This document shows, piece after piece, positions 8,744-14,931 of a DNA stretch of 22,192 nt. A model generated the notes under the pieces. It saw only the letters and a program-made list of their open reading frames with translations. It was not told the DNA's origin and made no database searches. Made by a program: the position numbers and the translations under genes. Source of the DNA: a virus; IMG/VR virus record IMGVR_UViG_3300033141_003741, positions 1-22,192 of that record. One strand, written 5' to 3'. The first letter of the stretch is position 1, and the number at the start of each line of letters is the position of its first letter.

Positions 8744-9358
8744 CTAGAGTCTAGTTAAATCTTTTTTCATAACCATTGTTAAACCACAATATGCTGCAGT
8801 ATATGGCCAAGTAAAAGTAAATAAATCTTTATTATTTTCTAAATAATGTCTTATCTTATATGAATCACATGTCCTGCCAGCACTTATTTTCTTTTCATAA
8901 TAATGTTTCTGTGGATATGTGTCATGTAAAAATATCATAGCATTTTGTGGTAAAATATCCATAAAATAATCAACTTCATATTTAATAGCATCATAATAAT
9001 GATTACCATCTATGAAAACAATCGCTGGTAAGTATTCTGAATTATTATTTTTCAATAATGTTTTCTTTAATTTTTCTATAAAAACAGTTGATATACATTG
9101 ATGGATATGATGTCTTTTATAATTCAGTTTATGTTTATCAATAGTATCTTTAACTCTTTTAATAATTTTATCACTACGATCACAGCTCATTAAAACTCTA
9201 TCATATTTAATTGCATGTTTTAAAAGCATTATAGTTGAATTACCCATACCAATTTCTATAATAGATCCTTTAACATTAGATAAAATAATTGGTGCTAAAC
9301 TATCTACTACAGTCCATAATGATTCCATTTCAAAATTTCTAAGATATTCGTTACCCAT
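8744..9358 (-). CDS. Class I SAM-dependent methyltransferase (Methyltransf_24-like)
   Basis: A 204-residue protein with IIEIGMGNST (residues about 33-42) as the SAM-binding motif I, IVFIDGNHYYDA in the middle and MIFLHDTYPQ further on. These are the acidic and metal-site pattern of small O-methyltransferases and sugar methyltransferases. It is a clear paralogue of the product of 12120-12677: both share FIDGxH, FxHDTYP and FTWPY...GLxMxMKK endings. Start ATG shares a TAATG overlap with the stop of the gene before it, so the two are coupled. It probably methylates a sugar hydroxyl of the glycan built by neighbouring transferases; substrate is not shown. Confidence 0.7.
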   Translation of the reverse strand: MGNEYLRNFEMESLWTVVDSLAPIILSNVKGSIIEIGMGNSTIMLLKHAIKYDRVLMSCDRSDKIIKRVKDTIDKHKLNYKRHHIHQCISTVFIEKLKKTLLKNNNSEYLPAIVFIDGNHYYDAIKYEVDYFMDILPQNAMIFLHDTYPQKHYYEKKISAGRTCDSYKIRHYLENNKDLFTFTWPYTAAYCGLTMVMKKDLTRL

Positions 9359-9945
9359 TATCTTCTTTCCATAACTATAATTGTATTTTTAAACCATCTC
9401 AATGTACTATAGTATCTTAATACCTTTGACCATCTCTTTTTCACAAATAGACCTCGTTCTCTAAATTTCTTGATGACATATTTATTAGACCTCTCATTGA
9501 AGTGTCCTTTTCCACCCTGACCAGGAATTGCCCAGCTTAGTACTATATTTTTGCTAGTAAATTTTGCCACATTATCAATGAATATGTCTTCACATTTTTC
9601 TGGAATATGTTCACCCACCTCAAGACATATAACTAAATCATATTCTGTATCAACACCACTAATGGGTTGTGATAAATCTAAACTATAAATATTATCATAG
9701 ATACCTAATTCTTTTATGCCTTCTGTTCCTTCATATCCATCTACTTTCCAGTCATATGATTCAAATATTTTACAATATCTACCTGTGCCACATCCAAGAT
9801 CGGCAACTCTTTTTGGATTTTTGAACATATACTTTATAGCACCAGCTAGAACAGGATCATAACTATGATGTCTTTTTGCCATATCTATATTCCATATACC
9901 ACTTGTTTCATCTATATATTTTTTCATTATATTTCTATATACCAT
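9358..9945 (-). CDS. Class I SAM-dependent methyltransferase (Methyltransf_11/25-like)
   Basis: With the start chosen here the protein has 195 residues. VADLGCGTGRY (residues about 47-57) is a textbook SAM motif I, DGYEGTEG follows as the acidic strand-2 region, and DLVICLEVGEHIPE is the strand-4 region of small-molecule methyltransferases. Three ATGs compete. 9987 would overlap the upstream gene by 61 bases. 9945 has SD GAAGG six bases upstream and is preferred. 9927 sits in a TAATG overlap but lacks an SD. The C-terminus is basic. It probably methylates a sugar or glycan end; the acceptor is unknown. Confidence 0.72.
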   Translation of the reverse strand: MVYRNIMKKYIDETSGIWNIDMAKRHHSYDPVLAGAIKYMFKNPKRVADLGCGTGRYCKIFESYDWKVDGYEGTEGIKELGIYDNIYSLDLSQPISGVDTEYDLVICLEVGEHIPEKCEDIFIDNVAKFTSKNIVLSWAIPGQGGKGHFNERSNKYVIKKFRERGLFVKKRWSKVLRYYSTLRWFKNTIIVMERR

Positions 9946-10442
9946 ACCCATCCTTCTAGGGTTTTGATATTTTCTTCTCCAAAGCATTCATCCACAGCTA
10001 TTTTAACTTCTGGACAACTTGGATGTGTATAATCATGACCAGATATAATTCCACCTTTTTTTATTAATGGTTTCCAACATTTTATATCATTTTTAACACT
10101 TTCTTTATCATGCGAAGCGTCAATATAAACCATATCAAACGGTTTCCAATTTGGATGTTCTGATCTTTCTTTAAAAAGTACAGAAGCTTGCTCTGATGTC
10201 ATGTTAAGTAATTTAAAACTTTTAAAAAACATCATCAATCTACTAGCATAAAAAAATTTTGAATTTTGTCGAAAATGATCCACACCCCAATATTCATCCA
10301 TTTTATCATCATATTTTTTTAATATTTTTTTCATTCCACGACATTTCCATAAACCTATTTCTGCATATTTCTTTACAGAATATTCTTCTATAATTGAACA
10401 AATAGAATTTGCAGTAACACTAACGAATCTCTTTCTTTTCAT
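9927..10442 (-). CDS. Class I methyltransferase, Methyltransf_24-like (paralogue of 20608-21183)
   Basis: A 171-residue protein with YAEIGLWKCRG (residues about 26-36) at the SAM site, FDMVYIDASHDKES (102-115) and GGIISGHDYTHP (130-141). The Asp/His pattern is that of metal-dependent O-methyltransferases. It is a close paralogue of the product encoded 10 kb upstream at 20608-21183: MMFFKSF, EYWG(V/I)D, GGIISGHDY and ENIKTL are shared, but this copy lacks a stretch of about 15-20 residues after EYWG. SD GAGG lies upstream and only three bases separate it from the previous stop. Substrate unknown; the cassette suggests a sugar. Confidence 0.7.
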   Translation of the reverse strand: MKRKRFVSVTANSICSIIEEYSVKKYAEIGLWKCRGMKKILKKYDDKMDEYWGVDHFRQNSKFFYASRLMMFFKSFKLLNMTSEQASVLFKERSEHPNWKPFDMVYIDASHDKESVKNDIKCWKPLIKKGGIISGHDYTHPSCPEVKIAVDECFGEENIKTLEGWVWYIEI

Positions 10443-10445
10443 TTA

Positions 10446-11096
10446 TTATACCTCAAATACCATTATATAATCTATAAGATATCTTCTAGCTTTTATATTT
10501 TTTAAAGCATTTACTAATCTCAGAGTTTTCATTCCACTGTATTCTATGTTACATTCTTTAAATCTATGTATCCAGTATGATTTATACTGCGGATTAAGAT
10601 GATACATACTACGTTTTGGTGATGTGCTCATTATTATTAATCTACTAGATGCATTTATTAGATTTTCCATATATATTGATACTTCATCTGGTAATAAATG
10701 TTCTGCTACTTCAATAGATAAAACACAGTCCCATTTACCACAATCTATTAATTCACCAACATCACCATATTTTATATGATCAATAATATTTTTTGGAATA
10801 TATTCTTTTCCTATTTCAAATCCCTTTTCAAAACCCAGAACTTTTTTAGCACCACCTTGAAGAGCACCAACTAAATAAGGACCAATGCCGCATCCAAAAT
10901 CCACCATAGATTTTATTTCAAAAAGTTCTGTAATAATTTTACCATAATAATCAAACGGTCTTATAGTCCTTTTTTCCCAAAATGCTTTATTATATAGACC
11001 ATCGAAATCATCTATATATTGTATTTTCCTCTGAACATCAATGAGTTCTTTTTGATATTCTCTCCACATATACGATTTATTTGGTGTCCATTTCAT
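10446..11096 (-). CDS. Class I SAM-dependent methyltransferase
   Basis: A 216-residue protein. MVDFGCGIGPYLVGAL (residues 64-79) is motif I, KKVLGFEKG (about 84-92) supplies the acidic residue that binds the SAM ribose, and WDCVLSIEVAEHLLPDE is motif IV with its following helix. The last third (MSTSPKRSMYHLNPQ, then FKECNIEYSG) resembles the substrate side of Methyltransf_11/23 type enzymes acting on lipids, quinones or sugars. The N-terminal 55 residues are helical and not typical of the core fold. SD AGGA lies upstream. It lies between the FkbM gene and another methyltransferase, four and three bases away, so one transcript is likely. Confidence 0.72.
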   Translation of the reverse strand: MKWTPNKSYMWREYQKELIDVQRKIQYIDDFDGLYNKAFWEKRTIRPFDYYGKIITELFEIKSMVDFGCGIGPYLVGALQGGAKKVLGFEKGFEIGKEYIPKNIIDHIKYGDVGELIDCGKWDCVLSIEVAEHLLPDEVSIYMENLINASSRLIIMSTSPKRSMYHLNPQYKSYWIHRFKECNIEYSGMKTLRLVNALKNIKARRYLIDYIMVFEV

Positions 11097-11100
11097 ATTT

Positions 11101-11808
11101 TTATATCCTATATTTACAAACCCATTCTTTACTTACTAGCATAAACTCCATAGTTCCACCTTCTGGTAATTTATCAACTGGTATATAAACACTTCTTTTA
11201 TATTTTGTTCCTTTATCCTTCCATACAGATAATCTTAATTCAAAATCATCTTTAAACTCATCTATCCAATCATTCCATTCCTGTATTTCACCACCAAAAG
11301 GAGTATGTATTTCTGCCATAAACTGAACACAACCCTTGACTATATTAATAGATTCATCATTAAGAAGATGTCTTTCTCCACCTTCTGTATCTATTTTTAT
11401 TATATAAGATTCTAAATCATTCAGTTTATATGTATCAAACATTTGTTTTAAAGTTAAACTATCCACAAAATATTCTGGTTTCTTTGGCAACCATTTATTC
11501 TCATCTTCTCTTATAAATCTATGATAACCATTATTTTGTCTTCTTATAAAACACATTGGATTTCCATCACCTATTGCTATATTATGACTTTCAATTCTCC
11601 AGTATCTCATATTTCTTTCTAGTATATCATAAGTCTCTTTACATGGTTCAAATCCTATAATTCTCGCAGCTGGAAACAATAATCTACCCATTATAGAAAC
11701 CGAACCAACATTTGCACCAATATCTATCAATCCATCTATACAATATGGTGATATTTTTAAAAATTTTCTCAAATCATATGTATCATAATAATGTATTTTT
11801 CCTGCCAT
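11101..11808 (-). CDS. FkbM family methyltransferase
   Basis: A 235-residue protein with the three FkbM hallmarks in order: DIGANVGS (residues 29-36) for SAM binding, IIGFEPCKETY (50-60), and IIKIDTEGGERHLL (136-149). It also shows the FMAEIH strand near residue 164. The family O-methylates sugars, polyketides and surface glycans, and genes of this family are frequent in polysaccharide and glycan loci. A role in capping or decorating the glycan made by this cassette is an inference. SD AAGGGAG precedes the ATG. The N-terminus starts directly with the fold, so it is a minimal single-domain enzyme. Confidence 0.82.
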   Translation of the reverse strand: MAGKIHYYDTYDLRKFLKISPYCIDGLIDIGANVGSVSIMGRLLFPAARIIGFEPCKETYDILERNMRYWRIESHNIAIGDGNPMCFIRRQNNGYHRFIREDENKWLPKKPEYFVDSLTLKQMFDTYKLNDLESYIIKIDTEGGERHLLNDESINIVKGCVQFMAEIHTPFGGEIQEWNDWIDEFKDDFELRLSVWKDKGTKYKRSVYIPVDKLPEGGTMEFMLVSKEWVCKYRI

Positions 11809-11812
11809 GTTT

Positions 11813-12115
11813 TTATTCTCCCTTTATTATAAGATTTTTATAATATCTTAATCTCTTTAGTGATGTAACTGTTTTAAAAACAATAATTATTCCACCAATG
11901 GGGGATGCCATAAATGCCACCCAATTAGCATAAAGTTCTGATAATAATCTGCTTTTAAACATTTTTTGTGAATGGGTAAATTCATGAAATATCAAATGTT
12001 TTTTCGCAGCTTTTGATAAATCTTTTCTTATGCTAATTTTATCATTAGAGTAAAATCCAAAAAATATACCCATATAATCTTCATCATACTCTGTAATTGT
12101 TATATTTCTTTTCAT
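11813..12115 (-). CDS. Tiny HExxH zinc-metallopeptidase-like protein
   Basis: Only 100 residues. HLIFHEFTHSQKM contains HEFTH (residues 44-48), the zinc-binding HExxH motif. Glu60 in SELYANW sits where a gluzincin-type third ligand would be. Residues about 67-80 (AFMASPIGGIIIVF) are hydrophobic enough to be a short membrane segment, and the C-terminus is basic. Such minimal HExxH proteins occur in phages without known targets. Placed between two methyltransferases, it could process or mature the virion glycoprotein, or act on a host protein; neither is shown. SD AGAGG is upstream and four bases separate it from the previous gene. Confidence 0.6.
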   Translation of the reverse strand: MKRNITITEYDEDYMGIFFGFYSNDKISIRKDLSKAAKKHLIFHEFTHSQKMFKSRLLSELYANWVAFMASPIGGIIIVFKTVTSLKRLRYYKNLIIKGE

Positions 12116-12119
12116 TATA

Positions 12120-12677
12120 TTACCTCTTATAAAACGGTCTATTTTTTTCTTTTTTCATAATCATTGATAATCCACTATTTATAGCACTATAAGGCCATGT
12201 AAATATTTGTAAATCATCTCTTTTTTCTAACCCTTGCCTAACTTTATAAATATTACCAGAAACTTTATTATTTTCTGAAATCCAGCTTTCATCAGGTGGG
12301 TATGTATCATGTATGAATATAACACCATTCTTACTTAAATTTTCAAAAATAAATTCAAATTCTTTCATAACAGTTTCATGAATATGTTCTCCATCAATAA
12401 AAGCAATAGATATAGATATATCTGAAAGGGTTTTTATAAAATCTAAAGATTTTCCTACATAAGAATTTAAATTTTTAAGTTTTTTATCGGCTTGATTAAT
12501 TTTTTTCCAATTTATATCACATACATGATGTATACGATTATAATGAATAGCATACTTATTCAATATTTTTGTAGATCTTCCGAATCCAATTTCAAATATA
12601 TCACCTTCAGAATTACTCAAAATAAGATCACTAAGTAAATCCATAACTGCCCAGTCTTTATTAAATTCTCTTAACAT
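12120..12677 (-). CDS. Class I SAM-dependent methyltransferase (paralogue of 8744-9358)
   Basis: A 185-residue protein with DIFEIGFGRSTKIL (residues about 26-39) at the SAM site, ISIAFIDGEHIHE in the middle and GVIFIHDTYPPDE later. It ends FTWPYSAINSGLSMIMKK, matching the paralogue at 8744-9358. The duplication plus divergence suggests two different hydroxyl positions or sugars as substrates. The start is the first ATG after the previous stop. The SD AAGGAG lies about 14 bases away, further than usual, so this gene may be translated by coupling. An exact TATAAATA inside its 3' end (12176-12183) is probably chance. Confidence 0.68.
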   Translation of the reverse strand: MLREFNKDWAVMDLLSDLILSNSEGDIFEIGFGRSTKILNKYAIHYNRIHHVCDINWKKINQADKKLKNLNSYVGKSLDFIKTLSDISISIAFIDGEHIHETVMKEFEFIFENLSKNGVIFIHDTYPPDESWISENNKVSGNIYKVRQGLEKRDDLQIFTWPYSAINSGLSMIMKKEKNRPFYKR

Positions 12678-12680
12678 ATT

Positions 12681-13508
12681 TTAAAATGTTTCTCCTTCTG
12701 GGATTTTTATTTTTTTAGGGCCTCCTGTGTATTTAGAATGGCCATATTTTATTTCTTCAACTACAGTCAAAAATTTTTGTGCTGTGTCCATAAGATAAAG
12801 AGTTTCTCCAGAAAATATTCTTTTTCCAGTATCTCTATTCATAATTTCAGCATTTTCAACTAAATCACATCTACCATGTGCTATTTTAATTTTACCATAC
12901 AAATATCCAGGATGTGTTATAACACAATTATATTCCATAGGCAAAACCGAATATCTAATATCACTTTCATATAACAACATTCTTAAATATGGTTCATCTG
13001 TAAAGTATCTTCTTCTATTTTTTAATTCTTCAATCATATCATTTATAAACTTTATCATTTTTTCATTTTTCTTCCATATAAACATACCACCTGCTAATTC
13101 TGGATAAGATTTTGGAACTCTGCCTATTTTTCTAGAAAAATAATGTGGCGACATTGGGATGGCCATATCAAAATGATCCATCAATGGAAATATCTCAGAA
13201 AAATCATCACATACATAAGTATCAGCATCCAAATGTAAAGTTATATCATATGGTGATGTAGATAAATACTCCCACTTTTTTTGCCACATTAAATGATGTG
13301 TTTCAAGTTGATCAACTTTTACAACATTATCAAAAACTTCATCAAATTCAACATTCAAATTTGTATAAAGAGTAATACCTAAATTTGGGACATGTTTTCT
13401 AACACTCTTTGCTGATATTACTGCTAGTTCATATTGACTTTTTATTGCATGACCATCACTTCTTCCTTTCTTTTTATTTACTGCAATATAAATAACACCT
13501 ATATTCAT
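12681..13508 (-). CDS. Putative GT8-like glycosyltransferase
   Basis: A 275-residue protein. The N-terminal strand NIGVIYIAVN leads into a GT-A fold. ITLHLDADTYVCDD (residues about 89-102) holds the DxD metal and nucleotide-sugar motif, and ELAGGMFIWKKNEKM plus PYLRMLLYESDIRYSVLP fit the acceptor side of GT8-like or nucleotide-diphospho-sugar transferases. A late IAHGR may supply the His that contacts the donor phosphates. The reaction would be transfer of a hexose from a UDP-sugar; linkage is unknown. SD AAGGAG is well placed before ATG. It lies nine bases after the CgeB-like gene and four before a methyltransferase. Confidence 0.68.
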   Translation of the reverse strand: MNIGVIYIAVNKKKGRSDGHAIKSQYELAVISAKSVRKHVPNLGITLYTNLNVEFDEVFDNVVKVDQLETHHLMWQKKWEYLSTSPYDITLHLDADTYVCDDFSEIFPLMDHFDMAIPMSPHYFSRKIGRVPKSYPELAGGMFIWKKNEKMIKFINDMIEELKNRRRYFTDEPYLRMLLYESDIRYSVLPMEYNCVITHPGYLYGKIKIAHGRCDLVENAEIMNRDTGKRIFSGETLYLMDTAQKFLTVVEEIKYGHSKYTGGPKKIKIPEGETF

Positions 13509-13517
13509 ATTTTCTCC

Positions 13518-14450
13518 TTATATATGTTTATTAACAATATCAATAAATTTATTGACTCTATTAACATTATTATAATTTTCTCTAACAAGATCCATTCCAT
13601 TTTGTGCTATTTCTTCACGTTCATCTTCATTTTCTAAATAATAATAAATTTTATCTTTTAAATCATCTAATGAATCAAAAGTAACTAAATGATATCCATC
13701 AATATATCCAAATTTTTTTAAATCATCACAATTATCAGTTAAAAGAAAAGTTCCACATGCTAATGTTTCTGGTGTTCTTGGAGTTATAAATTTAAATTTA
13801 AAATTACAATTTATTACTATTTTTGATTTGTTTGTCAAATCAACAGCTTCTTCAAAATATATTCTTGTGATCCAACTAATTACATCCATTTTCCATATCA
13901 TTCTTGTTATTTTTCTTCTTAAAGGATATATTTTATCAGATGCTCCCCAAAATGTAGAAACATCTATTTCTTTTGGAATATCACTCTTTTTTCTATATAT
14001 ATTTGTATCTACTGCAAAGGGTAATATGTATTGATATTTTCCTACATTATTCTTTCTTAAAAAATCTCTTGTTGATGTAGAATATCCAAATGATATATCA
14101 AATGCATGGTGGTTAAAATGTCTATAATAATTTGATAAATTTCTACCATTCTCATAGAAATCACCAGCTATATGTATCTTTAAAATATTCTTAATATCAT
14201 TAAAATCTTGTATTTTATTTAAACCATTTGTAAGTATAACATCTGGTTTATAATATTTTTCAATTATTTCTTGTAATGTTATTTCACCATCCCATTCATA
14301 TCCATATTTTTCACCATAACCCCATCCATAAAAAAAAGAATCTGTACTTCTAGCTAGTTCTTCTCTCCAAAGTTCTTCATACCAGCTTCCTTTATAACCA
14401 TGACCATATCCATTATATTTTCTTCTGTTACCATAAACTAAAATTTTCAT
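13518..14450 (-). CDS. CgeB-like glycosyltransferase (GT-B fold)
   Basis: A 310-residue protein. It starts with the Rossmann strand MKILVYGNRR. DVILTNGLNK (residues about 70-79), IAGDFYE (94-100), LPFAVDTNIYR (143-153) and FITPRTPETLACGTFLLTDN (221-240) follow the order seen in the CgeB/spore-maturation type GT4-like enzymes (Glyco_trans_1_2 domain). The Glu of PETLACG is the expected donor-binding residue. It ends with the usual helix (EEIAQNGMDLVRENY). ATG overlaps the previous stop as ATGA with SD AGGA, so it is coupled to the DUF5662 gene. CgeB-like enzymes are common in phages and decorate surfaces or proteins; this acceptor is unknown. Confidence 0.75.
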   Translation of the reverse strand: MKILVYGNRRKYNGYGHGYKGSWYEELWREELARSTDSFFYGWGYGEKYGYEWDGEITLQEIIEKYYKPDVILTNGLNKIQDFNDIKNILKIHIAGDFYENGRNLSNYYRHFNHHAFDISFGYSTSTRDFLRKNNVGKYQYILPFAVDTNIYRKKSDIPKEIDVSTFWGASDKIYPLRRKITRMIWKMDVISWITRIYFEEAVDLTNKSKIVINCNFKFKFITPRTPETLACGTFLLTDNCDDLKKFGYIDGYHLVTFDSLDDLKDKIYYYLENEDEREEIAQNGMDLVRENYNNVNRVNKFIDIVNKHI

Positions 14451-14917
14451 ATATTATCCTGTGTACTTAATATAGAAATTCTTGTTATTGTTCGCTTATG
14501 AAGAATCATTTCTTCGTGATTTTCATTATAATATTTTTGCCATGTTCCACCAAATTTTCGACTCATTCCACGCCAATCGGCTATCATTTGTTTTACATAT
14601 TTTCTGGGCATGGGAATGGGAAGTTGTGCATTAGAAGATCTTGTTACACTTACCCAATAATTCCAATGATGTTTGTTTCGTTTTTGGTGATGATTCCAAC
14701 CCAATTGAAAATCTTTATTATTTTCAGTTCCTTTGTCGTATTTCTTGGCTTTATTTGTATCATAAAAATATTTAGCATAAGGTATAAACTCTGACGGAAG
14801 GAACTTTGACAGATCATGAGTTATTGCATGAATTGGCATTCCCATTTTAAGACATTCAATGCCAACATTTTTTTTATGTTCAAGTACATACAATAGATAT
14901 TTTAAATATTTTTTCAT
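14447..14917 (-). CDS. DUF5662 family protein, HD-hydrolase-like
   Basis: A 156-residue protein matching the phage and bacterial DUF5662 pattern as I remember it: ITHDLSKFLPSEFIPYAKYF (residues 32-51), QLGWNHHQKRNKHHWNYW (71-88) and MPRKYVKQMIADWRGMSRKF (103-122). H14, H34-D35, H76/H77 and D114 could form the metal site of an HD-type phosphohydrolase; that assignment is my inference. No activity is established for the family. SD AAGGGG lies upstream. It sits between two glycosyltransferase genes and overlaps the second, so a link to nucleotide or nucleotide-sugar chemistry is conceivable. Confidence 0.75.
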   Translation of the reverse strand: MKKYLKYLLYVLEHKKNVGIECLKMGMPIHAITHDLSKFLPSEFIPYAKYFYDTNKAKKYDKGTENNKDFQLGWNHHQKRNKHHWNYWVSVTRSSNAQLPIPMPRKYVKQMIADWRGMSRKFGGTWQKYYNENHEEMILHKRTITRISILSTQDNI

Positions 14918-14931
14918 TTACTTCCCCTTTT

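Noticed and set aside
9358-9987. ATG at 9987 as start of the methyltransferase
   Set aside because: Would overlap the preceding gene by 61 bases; ATG at 9945 has a good SD and keeps the whole SAM fold.
12176-12183. TATAAATA inside a methyltransferase gene
   Set aside because: Lies in a conserved coding segment; several chance copies are expected at this AT content.
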